A DNA stretch of 17,107 nucleotides from an uncultured Roseateles sp. (GCA_946480605.1 CAMLKW010000082.1:1-17107), one strand, 5' to 3'. Counted from the first letter of the stretch, positions 7,210-15,198 are shown. The notes: a model not told the origin generated them from the sequence alone. Made by a program: numbers and translations.

Positions 7210-9018
7210 ATGAGATCCACGCCGCGTGCCATCGACCTGCCTTCCGCGCCCACCGCCCCCGCCGTGCGTGGCGACTGGGGCACCATCGCCCGCCTGCTGC
7301 CCTATCTGTGGCGCTACCGCTGGCGCGTCGGCCTGGCGCTGGCCTTCATGGTGGGCGCCAAGATCAGCAATGTGGGCGTGCCCATCCTGCTCAAGCACCT
7401 CATTGACAGCCTGGATCTGAAGCCGGGTGCGCCGCAGACGCTGCTGGTCGTGCCGCTCGGGCTGCTGATCGCCTACGGCGCGCTGCGCCTGTCCACGTCG
7501 ATGTTCACCGAGTTGCGCGAGCTCATCTTTGCCAAGGCCACCGAGGGCACGGCGCGCAGCATCTCGCTGCAGGTGTTCCGCCACCTGCACGATCTCAGCC
7601 TGCGCTTCCACCTGGAGCGTCAGACCGGCGGCATGACGCGCGACATCGAGCGCGGCACGCGCGCCGTGCACTCGCTGATCAGCTATTCGCTCTACAGCAT
7701 CGTGCCCACGCTGATCGAGGTGGTGCTGGTGCTGACGCTGCTGGGCGTCAAGTTCGATGTCTGGTTCGCCGGCATCACCGTCGCGGCGCTGGCGATCTAC
7801 ATCGCGTTCACCGTCGTCGTCACCGAGTGGCGTACCAAGTTCCGCAAGACGCTGAACGAGCTGGACTCGGTGGCCCACACCCGCGCCATCGACTCGCTGC
7901 TGAACTACGAGACGGTCAAGTACTTCAACAACGAGGGCTTCGAGGCCGCGCGCTACGACGAGAGCCTGGAGAAGCTGCGCCGCGCGCAGCTCAAGAGCCA
8001 GACCACGCTGTCGCTGCTGAACACCGGTCAGCAATTCATCATCGCGACTGCGCTGGTGCTGATGCTGTGGCGGGCCACGCAGGGCGTGGTGGACGGCCAC
8101 ATGAGCCTAGGCGACCTGGTCATGGTCAACGCCTTCATGATCCAGCTCTACATTCCGCTGAACTTCCTGGGCGTCATCTACCGCGAGATCAAGCAGGCGC
8201 TGACCGACATCGAGAAGCTCTTCCTGCTGCTGGACCGTGAACGCGAGGTGGCCGACCCGGCCGGAGCCGCCGACCTGCAGGTCAAGGGGGGCAGCGTCGT
8301 GTTCGACAACGTGCGCTTCGCCTACGACCCCGCGCGTCCCATCCTGCACGGCGTCAGCTTCGAGATCCCGGCGGGCAAGAAGGTCGCGGTCGTCGGCCCC
8401 AGCGGCTCGGGCAAGAGCACGCTGGCGCGGCTGCTGTACCGCTTCTACGACATCGAGGCGGGCAGCATCCGCATCGATGGACAGGACATCCGCCAGGTCA
8501 CCCAGGCCAGCGTGCGCCGCGCCATTGGCATCGTGCCGCAGGACACCGTGCTGTTCAACGACACGGTGGCCTACAACATCGCCTACGGCCGCCCCGGCGC
8601 GGGCCAGGACGAGGTGGAGGCGGCGGCGCGCGCTGCCCACATCCACGGCTTCATCGCCGCCACGCCGCAGGGCTATGACACCATGGTGGGCGAGCGCGGC
8701 CTGAAGCTGTCGGGCGGCGAGAAGCAGCGCGTGGCCATCGCGCGCACGCTGCTGAAGAATCCGCCCATCCTCATCTTCGACGAGGCGACCTCGGCACTGG
8801 ACTCGACCAACGAGCGTGCCATCCAGGCCGAGCTGGAGTCGGTGGGCCAGGACAAGACCGTGCTGGTCATCGCGCACCGGCTGTCCACGGTGGTGGATGC
8901 GCACGAGATCCTGGTGCTGGAGCAGGGCCGCATCATCGAGCGCGGCCGGCACGACGCGCTGCTGGCCCGCAATGGTCGCTACGCCGAGATGTGGCGGCTG
9001 CAGCAGTCTGGAGACTAG
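7210..9018 (+). CDS. Atm1-type ABC exporter (fused permease and ATPase)
   Basis: A 602-residue half-transporter that should work as a homodimer in the inner membrane. Members of this family export glutathione conjugates or metal-thiol compounds. The six-helix domain spans about residues 35-330, with family segments LNYETVKYFNNEGFE (231-245) and LYIPLNFLGVIYREIKQA (313-330). The nucleotide-binding domain has Walker A GPSGSGKST (396-404), Q-loop VPQD, signature LSGGEKQR (500-507), Walker B ILIFDEATSALD with Glu525, and H-loop His556. Tyr197, Arg208, Arg212, Asn271 and Gln274 sit at a constant +2 offset from the glutathione-contacting residues I recall for Novosphingobium Atm1. The ATG at 7210 is preferred over an in-frame TTG at 7180. 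The TAG stop overlaps that of the converging gene (CTAG). Confidence 0.93.
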   Translation: MRSTPRAIDLPSAPTAPAVRGDWGTIARLLPYLWRYRWRVGLALAFMVGAKISNVGVPILLKHLIDSLDLKPGAPQTLLVVPLGLLIAYGALRLSTSMFTELRELIFAKATEGTARSISLQVFRHLHDLSLRFHLERQTGGMTRDIERGTRAVHSLISYSLYSIVPTLIEVVLVLTLLGVKFDVWFAGITVAALAIYIAFTVVVTEWRTKFRKTLNELDSVAHTRAIDSLLNYETVKYFNNEGFEAARYDESLEKLRRAQLKSQTTLSLLNTGQQFIIATALVLMLWRATQGVVDGHMSLGDLVMVNAFMIQLYIPLNFLGVIYREIKQALTDIEKLFLLLDREREVADPAGAADLQVKGGSVVFDNVRFAYDPARPILHGVSFEIPAGKKVAVVGPSGSGKSTLARLLYRFYDIEAGSIRIDGQDIRQVTQASVRRAIGIVPQDTVLFNDTVAYNIAYGRPGAGQDEVEAAARAAHIHGFIAATPQGYDTMVGERGLKLSGGEKQRVAIARTLLKNPPILIFDEATSALDSTNERAIQAELESVGQDKTVLVIAHRLSTVVDAHEILVLEQGRIIERGRHDALLARNGRYAEMWRLQQSGD

Positions 9019-9326
9019 TGCGGCTTCTTGGGCTTCTCGAAGCTCTTGGGCCGGTAGACGTTGCCGTCCCATTCGCCGTCCAGCCGGCTGTTCTGGGCCG
9101 ACTCCTGCGCGCGGCGGATGACCCGCTCGGCCTCCAGCGCCGCGGCGCGGGTCTGGCGCTGGCGGCGGCGCCAGCCCATGGCGCGATCGAACTGCCCCTG
9201 CAGCCAGCCCAGCAGGCCCGACCCGGCGGCGTCCACCCGCGCACGCAACCGGTAGGGCAGCGCCATGTGCACCGCCAACGCGATGCAGACGACGAGGCCG
9301 ATGACGGCGAGCACGGTGTGGAACAT
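9015..9326 (-). CDS. Hypothetical small membrane-anchored protein
   Basis: A 103-residue protein that I do not recognise. One N-terminal transmembrane helix (MFHTVLAVIGLVVCIALAVH) is followed by a strongly basic, Arg-rich helical tail containing GWRRRQRQTRAAALEAERVIRRAQ, and then the polar end EWDGNVYRPKSFEKPKKPH. This predicts an inner-membrane anchor with a cytoplasmic charged helix. The ATG at 9326 is chosen because it begins at the membrane helix; a GTG at 9362 would add 12 residues. It is the last gene of a minus-strand trio, 54 bp after the YecA-family gene, and its stop interlocks with that of the ABC exporter. The reading frame is credible from codon bias and context, but the function is unknown. 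Confidence 0.65.
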   Translation of the reverse strand: MFHTVLAVIGLVVCIALAVHMALPYRLRARVDAAGSGLLGWLQGQFDRAMGWRRRQRQTRAAALEAERVIRRAQESAQNSRLDGEWDGNVYRPKSFEKPKKPH

Positions 9327-9380
9327 GTCTTGAGTGTGAACCAAACGCGCGGCGGCATCCACCTGCGTTGAGGGGATGCG

Positions 9381-9992
9381 TCAGGCTTTCCTGTGAATCT
9401 CCCACAACGCCAGCATGGCGTCAGGAATCTTCCGGCTGGCGGCGTCCCTGTCCTCCAGCGTGCCATCGGCCAGCGCGCCGTCCGGGCTGCCCAGCGCCGC
9501 GATGGGCGCCAGCAGCTCGGCCGTGGGCGGCTGGTCGAACAGCGGCGCCCAGGCCTCGGGTGCCAGGTCCACGGCCGTCAGGAAGCCCGCGGCCCAGTCC
9601 TCGGCGTCCGCGTACTCGACATCCTCGTCCTCGCCGTCGGCAAAGCTGAAGATGGGTTCCCAGGCCTGCGGCCGTTGCGCCCAGGCGGTGGCGATGGAGT
9701 GCAGCTGGCGCAGCACCAGCATGACGGCCTTCTTGCGCTGCTTTCCGCTGGCGAAGGGGGCGTTGTCGGCGTCGCCGTCGCCGCCCCAGACCACCGGCAG
9801 CCAGTCGGCGCCGGGCAGGTCGGCGAGGGGGCGGCCCGGTGTCAGCAGCAGGCCGGCGAGGTAGCCGTCCAGCGCCTCGATGTTCATCGCGCCGTCGGCA
9901 GGCAGTCCGGCCAGCAGCTCGTCGAGGTCGTTCAGCTCGTCGTCGGACAGCGGGCGGTCGTCGGAGGCGGGGTTGTATTGGGGGTATTGCAT
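9381..9992 (-). CDS. YecA/YgfB (UPF0149) family protein
   Basis: A 203-residue acidic cytosolic protein. The N-terminal part (LNDLDELLAGLPADGAMNIEALDGYLAGLLLTPG, residues about 20-53) carries the EALDGYLAGLL motif typical of UPF0149/YecA proteins, and the all-helical region continues with an acidic stretch, GEDEDVEYADAEDWAAGF. The C-terminal SEC-C zinc motif found in some YecA proteins is absent. The function of the family is not settled. GGGAG lies about 7 bp before the ATG. It follows the 79-residue protein gene by 15 bp and should be co-transcribed with it. Confidence 0.83.
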   Translation of the reverse strand: MQYPQYNPASDDRPLSDDELNDLDELLAGLPADGAMNIEALDGYLAGLLLTPGRPLADLPGADWLPVVWGGDGDADNAPFASGKQRKKAVMLVLRQLHSIATAWAQRPQAWEPIFSFADGEDEDVEYADAEDWAAGFLTAVDLAPEAWAPLFDQPPTAELLAPIAALGSPDGALADGTLEDRDAASRKIPDAMLALWEIHRKA

Positions 9993-10007
9993 GGGGCGCT
10001 CCCGCGT

Positions 10008-10247
10008 TCAGCCGTGACGGCCGTGGCGGCTCTTGGGTTTCTTGTTGTCGAACTCGGCGATCTGCGCCTTCAGCAAGGCCATCAGCACGCGCGCGTTCTG
10101 CTCGGTCATCACCAGCAGGCTGCTGGGCTCGATGCCCTCGATGGGCTCGCGATTGGATACGAGCGCATCGACCTTGAACAGGATCTGGCCATGCGGGTTG
10201 TTCGCGGCGGCCTTGAACTTCTGGATTTCGATGTGGTGCGTCTTCAT
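10008..10247 (-). CDS. Conserved-looking hypothetical small protein
   Basis: A 79-residue soluble protein, MKTHHIEIQKFKAAANNPHG... ending in the basic tail NKKPKSRHGRHG. It has mixed alpha/beta character, with a likely helix TEQNARVLMALLKAQIAEFDN near the C-terminus. The ATG at 10247 is chosen because the further upstream in-frame sequence runs into the divergent gene's leader and has an Arg-rich composition unlike this protein; a purine-rich AAGATAG lies upstream. It is the first gene of a minus-strand trio, 15 bp ahead of the YecA-family gene. I cannot assign a function; the His/Lys/Arg-rich tail could bind nucleic acid or metal, which is a guess. Confidence 0.68.
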   Translation of the reverse strand: MKTHHIEIQKFKAAANNPHGQILFKVDALVSNREPIEGIEPSSLLVMTEQNARVLMALLKAQIAEFDNKKPKSRHGRHG

Positions 10248-10290
10248 CGGTCTATCTTGCCATTCCCGGCGCTCGGACTTAAGGTGCCGC

Positions 10291-11136
10291 ATGGCCCGGC
10301 CCCCTCGACTTGAGATTGCCGGCGCGGTCTATCTGATCGGCGCCCATTGTCCGTTCGAGAGCGGCAGGCCGGCCTTTGTCGACGATGCCGACCGCGCCGA
10401 GATGTGCGGGCTGCTGGCCCAGGGGCTGCATCGCTTCGATGCCCAGGCGCTGGCCTATGCGCTGATGCCCGAGCACTACGAGTTGCTGCTGTTCACGCGC
10501 CGGGCCAACCTGTCGGCGCTGATGCGGCACGTGAACGGGGTCTACACGCAGCGTCAGCAGGAGCGCCGGGCTTTCAGCGGGCCGCTGTTCCAGGGGCGCT
10601 TCCGTGCGGTGCTGGTGGACCGCGAGAAGCACCTGCTGGATGCCTGCCGCTGGGTGGACCTGAACCCGGTGCGGCTGGGGCTGGCACGCGGCGCGGCGGA
10701 CTGGTCGGGCTCCAGCTTCCGCGCGTTGGCCGGGCTGGAGGCGGCGCCCGAGTGGCTGGACGTGGACGGCCTGCACAGCCATCTGTTGGGCAAGCCCGTC
10801 ACCACGGCGGCCCAGCACCGTGCGGCGGGCGACCGCTATGCGCGGCTGGTGGCGTCCGACCCCGGCCTGCAGCTGTGGCCGGGCCGGCTGCGCGAGCAGA
10901 TCTTCCTGGGCGACGCCGACTTCGCCCAGCGCATGCGCGCCGCGGCCGTGGCGCCCAGGCGTGTCGTGCGCACCAGTTGGGCGGAGTGGCTCAGGCGCGC
11001 CGGCGGCATCCGCGAGCAGGCGCTGTGGCTGGCCCACACCGAAGGCGGCGTCGCGATGACCGACCTGGCGGCGCAGCAAGGCCTGTCGGTGTCGCGCATC
11101 AGCCGCCTCATCGCCGCGGCCGAGCGAGCCGTCTGA
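10291..11136 (+). CDS. RAYT-like protein (REP-associated Y1 transposase family) with altered HUH motif
   Basis: A 281-residue member of the TnpA_REP/Y1 transposase family. Classical members nick single-stranded REP palindromes with an HUH metal site and a catalytic tyrosine. Family landmarks are [17 protein letters not shown] at the start, [18 protein letters not shown] (70-87, Tyr85 probably catalytic), [16 protein letters not shown] (97-112) and [16 protein letters not shown] (119-134). The usual HxH is here His62-Tyr-Glu64, so one metal-binding His is lost. A C-terminal helix-turn-helix ([22 protein letters not shown], 253-274) remains. An AAGGTG is placed 4 bp before the ATG. No REP-type palindromes or terminal repeats were noticed around the gene. 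It may be domesticated; its TGA overlaps the amidohydrolase start (TGATG). Confidence 0.85.
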   Translation: MARPPRLEIAGAVYLIGAHCPFESGRPAFVDDADRAEMCGLLAQGLHRFDAQALAYALMPEHYELLLFTRRANLSALMRHVNGVYTQRQQERRAFSGPLFQGRFRAVLVDREKHLLDACRWVDLNPVRLGLARGAADWSGSSFRALAGLEAAPEWLDVDGLHSHLLGKPVTTAAQHRAAGDRYARLVASDPGLQLWPGRLREQIFLGDADFAQRMRAAAVAPRRVVRTSWAEWLRRAGGIREQALWLAHTEGGVAMTDLAAQQGLSVSRISRLIAAAERAV

Positions 11137-11972
11137 TGCGCCGGCGCGCCCTGCTGCTGGCCGGCCTGCCGCTGGCGGCGCATGCGCAGAAGGCCTACGA
11201 GGGCCCGCTGTTCGACGCCCACCTGCACTACAACGACGACGCCCAGGCGCCGCATCCACCGGCCGACGTGCTGGCGCGCATGGCCCGCGCGGGCGTGCGC
11301 GGCGCGCTGGTCAACAGCCGCCCCAACGACGGTACGTTGCGGCTGGTGGCCACGCCCGGTGCGCGGTGGGTACCCTTCATCCGGCTGTACCGCAACCGCG
11401 CCGACTACAGCGGCTGGTTTGCCGATGACAGCATCCGCCGCATGGTGCTGGAGCTGCTGGCCCAGGGCAGCCCGGCCGGACCCTTCCGCGGGCTGGGCGA
11501 GTTCCACCTCTACGACAGCGGCAACGCCGACGGCCCCACGGCCATCGCGCTGATGAGGCTGGCCCGCGAGCGCGGCCTCACCGTGCTCGCCCACGTGGAC
11601 GACGTGGCCGTGGACAAGCTGCTGGGCCATGCGCCGGGCGCGTCGCTGATCTGGGCGCACACCGGCATCTCGGGCGAGCCGGTGGAGCGCGTGCGCGAGC
11701 TGTTCGCCAGGCATCCCGGGCTGCGCGGCGAGCTGTCCTACCGGCCGGGGCTGACGCATGACGGGCGCCTCACGCCCGAGTGGCGTGCGCTGTTCGAGGC
11801 CCATGCGAAGCGCTTCCTGATCGGCTCCGACACCTGGGTCACGCCGCGCTGGCAGCACTATGAGGGCCTGTTCGCCGACTACCGCGGCTGGCTGGGGCAG
11901 TTGCCGGCCGAGGTGGCCCAGCGCATCGCCTGGGGCAACGCGGCCGAGCTTTTCGGCCTCACAACTGCTTGA
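11136..11972 (+). CDS. Exported amidohydrolase-superfamily metal-dependent hydrolase
   Basis: A 278-residue TIM-barrel hydrolase of the amidohydrolase_2 type. A short signal peptide is visible ([17 protein letters not shown], cleavage before Gln18). Metal-site candidates follow the superfamily order: His29 and His31 in FDAHLHYN, Glu122 in GEFH, His153 in LAHVDD, His175 in IWAHTG and Asp232 in IGSDTW. This fits a periplasmic enzyme that hydrolyses or decarboxylates a small substrate, which cannot be named. The ATG shares one base with the upstream TGA (TGATG), implying translational coupling to the RAYT-like gene. Its 3' end overlaps the converging response-regulator gene by 14 bp. Confidence 0.85.
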   Translation: MRRRALLLAGLPLAAHAQKAYEGPLFDAHLHYNDDAQAPHPPADVLARMARAGVRGALVNSRPNDGTLRLVATPGARWVPFIRLYRNRADYSGWFADDSIRRMVLELLAQGSPAGPFRGLGEFHLYDSGNADGPTAIALMRLARERGLTVLAHVDDVAVDKLLGHAPGASLIWAHTGISGEPVERVRELFARHPGLRGELSYRPGLTHDGRLTPEWRALFEAHAKRFLIGSDTWVTPRWQHYEGLFADYRGWLGQLPAEVAQRIAWGNAAELFGLTTA

Positions 11973-12690
11973 ACCGGTGCGCGTAGCTGGGGCTGACCTC
12001 CAGCGTCTCCGGCCTGTCCTTCAGCGTGATGCCCAGCTTGCCGCTGAGCGTGCGCGTCACGGACTTGATCGCGCGGGCGTTGACGATGGTGGAGCGGTGC
12101 ACCTGCCAGAACTGCTCGCCGTCCAGGCGTTGCACCAGCTCCTTCAACGGCAGCGAGATCAGCGCCTCGCTGTCGGCCGTGACCACCGCCACATACTTGT
12201 GGTCGGCGCGGAAGTAGGCCACGTCCTCCACCGTGATCAGCTGCAGCTCGCGGCCGCGCTGCACGGTGATCCAGCGCAGCGTCTCCGCCGCGGCGGCCGG
12301 CACGGCCAGGCCGCCCAGGTCGGCCGGCTGGTGGGACAGACGCTCCTTCAGCCGCAACAGCGTCTTGGCCATGCGCACCGGGTCCAGTGGCTTCAGCAGA
12401 TAACCCACGGCGCCCTCGTCGAATGCCTGCACCGCGTAGCGCTCGTGCGCCGTGATGAAGACCACATGCGCCCGGCGCCCGATCAGCTGCGCGACCTCCA
12501 GCCCCGACAGGCCCGGCATCTGCACATCCAGGAAGCAGACCTGCGGTGCCAATTGCTCCACCAGCCGCAGCGCCTCGTGGCCGTCGCGCGCCATGCCCAC
12601 GATCTCCCCTTCCGGCCACTGGCGCAGCAACTCCTCGCGGATCTCGGCGGCCAGCAGGGCTTCGTCTTCGGCGATGAGGATGCGGGTCAT
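11959..12690 (-). CDS. LytTR-type response regulator
   Basis: A 243-residue DNA-binding response regulator of the LytR/AlgR class. The receiver domain (1-120) has the acidic pocket EDE at 8-10, phosphoacceptor Asp55 in FLDVQMPG, Thr80 in VVFITAHE and Lys100 in YLLKPLD. The LytTR domain (about 137-240) carries [20 protein letters not shown] and [18 protein letters not shown]. It should be phosphorylated by the LytS-type kinase upstream and bind direct repeats at target promoters. Its ATG overlaps the stop of the pseudokinase gene (ATGA), so the two are translationally coupled. It is the last gene of the minus-strand operon. All catalytic residues are intact. Confidence 0.93.
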   Translation of the reverse strand: MTRILIAEDEALLAAEIREELLRQWPEGEIVGMARDGHEALRLVEQLAPQVCFLDVQMPGLSGLEVAQLIGRRAHVVFITAHERYAVQAFDEGAVGYLLKPLDPVRMAKTLLRLKERLSHQPADLGGLAVPAAAAETLRWITVQRGRELQLITVEDVAYFRADHKYVAVVTADSEALISLPLKELVQRLDGEQFWQVHRSTIVNARAIKSVTRTLSGKLGITLKDRPETLEVSPSYAHRFKQL

Positions 12691-13715
12691 GGGAGCGTCG
12701 GCCAGGTCAGGCGGAACAGCGGCAATTCTTCAGCAGCCAGCACCAGCTGGGCGTCGTCGCCGTGCACGGCGCGCAGCCGCTGCGCCAGCTCGGCCAGCGG
12801 CACGCGCGCCGCCGCCTGCCGCGTGCGCGCGGCGTCCGGCCCCAGCGCCTGCAGCCGCAGCTCGGTCCGGCCGGCGCCGGCGTGCAGCGACAGGCTCCAC
12901 AGCGTGCTGCCCTCGTCCAGCAGCGGGCGCACCAGCGGCAGCAGCACCATGGGCGCCAGCGGCAGGTCCGGCGGGTCTTCCAGGCCAGACAGGTGCAGCC
13001 GCTCGGTGTGCCGTGCATCGGCGCTGACCAGCGTGGCATAGGCGCGCAGCGCGGTGATCTCGCGTGCCAGCGTGGACACCTCGGCCTCCACATGCGGCTG
13101 CAGCGCGCGCAGCAGCTCGATCAGCGCGGCCAGCCGGTCCTGTGCACGGGCCGGCGCGGCCAGCAGTTCGGCGTCGATGGCGGCCAGGCGTTCGGACAGC
13201 AGGGCCGGGTCCACGCGCGCCTGCAGCGCCAGCAACTGCGTGGCGGCGAGCTGGCGCTCGCGCTGCGCGGCGGCATCCCGCAGCGCCGCCAGCCGGGCCT
13301 GGGTGCGGCGCGAGAAGCGCAGCTGCACGTAGACGGCGACGCCCAGGCCGTGCCAGATCAGCGTGGTGCTGGCCAGGCCGAAATCGTCCTCCCAGGTCCA
13401 CCAGTCCGCCTTGCCCAGCCACGGGTACAGCAGCGGCGCGATCAGCCATATGCCGCCCACGACGCTCAGCCCGACCACGCCCACATAGGCCGGTGTGGCG
13501 GGCAGCAGGCGCGCATCGACCAGCGCGTCGGCCAGGCGCAGCAGCAGCACTGCGGGCACGCCGAACTGGATGATGTTGTAGGCCAGCGCCTGCAGCGTGT
13601 CGACGGCCGACATCGCCGTGCTGACCGGCGTGCCGTTGGCCACCAGCGTGGCGGCACCGACCAGGGCCATCCAACCCAGGTCGCTGCTGCGCAGCGGCTG
13701 CAGCTTCAACGCCAT
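12687..13715 (-). CDS. Degenerate LytS-type histidine kinase (predicted pseudokinase)
   Basis: A 342-residue membrane protein with several hydrophobic segments in residues 13-130, then a coiled linker and a C-terminal half that lines up with LytS/YehU kinases but lacks their catalysis. Where the neighbouring kinase has QAQVEPHFLFNTL, this protein has QARVDPALLSERL, so the phosphoacceptor His is Ala171. The N box (ENAIKHG) is replaced by VRPLLDEG, and the two glycine-rich boxes by ALGPDAART and RVPLAELAQRL. The frame is intact with normal codon use, so it is a maintained gene rather than debris. It overlaps the kinase gene by 10 bp and the regulator gene by 4 bp. It probably acts as a sensor or scaffold partner of the active kinase, which is inference. 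Confidence 0.82.
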   Translation of the reverse strand: MALKLQPLRSSDLGWMALVGAATLVANGTPVSTAMSAVDTLQALAYNIIQFGVPAVLLLRLADALVDARLLPATPAYVGVVGLSVVGGIWLIAPLLYPWLGKADWWTWEDDFGLASTTLIWHGLGVAVYVQLRFSRRTQARLAALRDAAAQRERQLAATQLLALQARVDPALLSERLAAIDAELLAAPARAQDRLAALIELLRALQPHVEAEVSTLAREITALRAYATLVSADARHTERLHLSGLEDPPDLPLAPMVLLPLVRPLLDEGSTLWSLSLHAGAGRTELRLQALGPDAARTRQAAARVPLAELAQRLRAVHGDDAQLVLAAEELPLFRLTWPTLP

Positions 13716-14794
13716 GGCAGCTGCACGCGGGCGATGAGCCCGCGGGGCTGGTTCAGATGCAGGCTGAGCCGCGCCGCGCCGCCGTGAGCGGCCGCCAGGC
13801 GGGCGCGCAACGTGGCCAGGCCCGTGCCGCCGCCGCTGCTCTCGCCCATGCCGGCGCCGGTGTCGGCGACCTCCAGGCGCAGCAGGCCGGGGTCGTCGGG
13901 ATCGGGCTGGGCCCGCACGGCGATCTCGCCGCCATCCACGCAGGGCGCGATGCCGTGCTTGATCGCGTTCTCGGCCAGCGTCAGCAGGCAGGTGGACGGC
14001 ACCACGACGTCATCCAGCCCGGGCGCGATGTCGTAGGTCAGCGTCAGCCGTTCGGCGCCGATGCGGCGCTGGTGCAGCGCCAGGAAGGCGCGCACCAGCT
14101 CCAGCTCACGCGCCAGCGGCACCTGGGCCTGGCGCAGCTCGGGCAGCGCGGCGTCCAGGTAGCGGCGCAGATCGGTCAGCATGGCGTGCGCGGCGCCTGC
14201 ATCGGTGCGGGCCAGCCGGCGCAGGTGGGCCAGCGTGTTGAACAGGAAGTGCGGCTCGACCTGGGCCTGCAGCAGCGCCGCGCGCGCGGCGTCGAGCTGG
14301 CGGGCCTGCTCCTGCTCGTTGCGCTGCAGGCTGTCCGCATCGGCCGCGCGGCGCCGGCCGCGCTCGCGGTAGTCCAGGCCCAGGCAGACGCAGGTGGAGA
14401 AGGTCAGCAGGATCTGCACCGTGTAGGGCGTGATGCTGCCGTCCAGCGGGCCGATCACGTGCAGCACGCTGTTGACCGCCATGGCCAGCAGCGTCAGCGC
14501 CGCGATCTGCACGGCCAGTCCCCACGGGCGGGCGGGCCGCTCGCGCGGCAGCCAGCCCTGCGTCAGCGCGGCGCCCAGCCACAGGCCCCACAGCAGCACC
14601 GCCAGGCCCAGCCCGCCGCTGAGCCCCGGGTTGGCGCGGCACAGGTGCTCGTCGGCGTCCGCGGGCAGCAGGGCACAGCGCACCAGGCCCGGCAGCAGCA
14701 GCGCCAGCGCCAGCGCGACGCTCAGCGCGGCCGCGGCGAGCAGCGCACGCCAGCGCAGCAGCGCGGCGGTGTCGGCGGGCGGGGCGGGGGGCAT
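13706..14794 (-). CDS. LytS/YehU-type sensor histidine kinase
   Basis: A 362-residue inner-membrane kinase. Four hydrophobic segments (about 18-40, 58-78, 90-115, 120-141) form a membrane domain with no large periplasmic sensor. The His_kinase domain has His182 in EPHFLFNTLAHL, followed by an HATPase_c domain with N box ENAIKHG (Asn276), G1 box ADTGAGMGE (Asp311) and G2 box GGGTGLATLRARL. All catalytic motifs are intact, so it should autophosphorylate and phosphorylate the LytTR regulator encoded two genes downstream. It starts 14 bp after the stop of a TonB-C-like gene and ends with a 10-bp overlap into the pseudokinase gene. The ribosome-binding site is weak. Confidence 0.92.
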   Translation of the reverse strand: MPPAPPADTAALLRWRALLAAAALSVALALALLLPGLVRCALLPADADEHLCRANPGLSGGLGLAVLLWGLWLGAALTQGWLPRERPARPWGLAVQIAALTLLAMAVNSVLHVIGPLDGSITPYTVQILLTFSTCVCLGLDYRERGRRRAADADSLQRNEQEQARQLDAARAALLQAQVEPHFLFNTLAHLRRLARTDAGAAHAMLTDLRRYLDAALPELRQAQVPLARELELVRAFLALHQRRIGAERLTLTYDIAPGLDDVVVPSTCLLTLAENAIKHGIAPCVDGGEIAVRAQPDPDDPGLLRLEVADTGAGMGESSGGGTGLATLRARLAAAHGGAARLSLHLNQPRGLIARVQLPWR

Positions 14795-14808
14795 GGGGTC
14801 TGACGGGA

Positions 14809-15198
14809 TCAGCGCGGCGCGGCGGTGTCGGGTCGCCGCACCTGCGCCAGCGTGGCCGAGGCGGCGCTGGCCATCACCTGCGGCGCGGGGTCGGCGAAGC
14901 GGATGTTAAGGACATAGCGCTGCGGCACGCCGGCCCGGCATTCCAGCGTGTCCACGGCCGTGCGCACCGGCGTGCGGTAGAGGCGCGTGCCCTGCACCGT
15001 GACCAGCTGCGCGCGGCCGGCGGCGCTCACGTCGAACTCCACGCGCACGTCGCCGTCGGCGCGGATGCGCTGCCTGGCGCTGGCGAGGGACTCGCTCAGT
15101 TGCTCGGCGACCTGGGGGCAGGCGGCCGGCTTGGCCAGCGCGGCCGGCAGGGTCAGGGCGAGGCCGAGGGCGATGGCGGCGGGCTTCAGGGGGGACAT
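14809..15198 (-). CDS. Exported TonB-C-like mini-protein (copy 2)
   Basis: A 129-residue exported protein. The signal peptide (MSPLKPAAIALGLALTLPAALA) is followed by a small domain with the pattern DGDVRVEFDVSAAGRAQLVTV, resembling the TonB C-terminal fold (strand, helix, strand), but with no Pro-rich spanner and no retained anchor. Cys27 and Cys87 are likely to form a disulfide. GGAG lies 6 bp before the ATG, and this start is preferred over a long in-frame extension that crosses the next gene out of frame. It is paralogous to the gene at 15342-15725 and ends 14 bp before the histidine kinase start. It cannot transduce energy like TonB; a ligand-binding or signalling role in the periplasm is inferred from context. 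Confidence 0.78.
   Translation of the reverse strand: MSPLKPAAIALGLALTLPAALAKPAACPQVAEQLSESLASARQRIRADGDVRVEFDVSAAGRAQLVTVQGTRLYRTPVRTAVDTLECRAGVPQRYVLNIRFADPAPQVMASAASATLAQVRRPDTAAPR

Noticed and set aside
5934..7286. N-terminal extension of the DUF1328 frame to 504 codons
   Set aside because: It runs antisense through the SGNH hydrolase and out of frame through YciA. The 53-residue protein has its own AGGAG site and matches the family length.
10248..10290. REP palindromes or terminal inverted repeats beside the RAYT-like gene
   Set aside because: The 43-bp upstream gap shows no paired palindromes with a GTAG-like head, and the downstream side is directly coding.
10347..11135. Long N-terminal extension of the amidohydrolase frame
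   Set aside because: It overlaps the RAYT-like gene in another frame, is Ala/Gly/Arg/Pro-rich, and would bury the signal peptide that starts at 11136.
12687..13715. Second kinase gene as a pseudogene
   Set aside because: There is no internal stop or frameshift, codon use is normal and overlaps with both neighbours are tight. It is better described as an intact gene for a non-catalytic protein.
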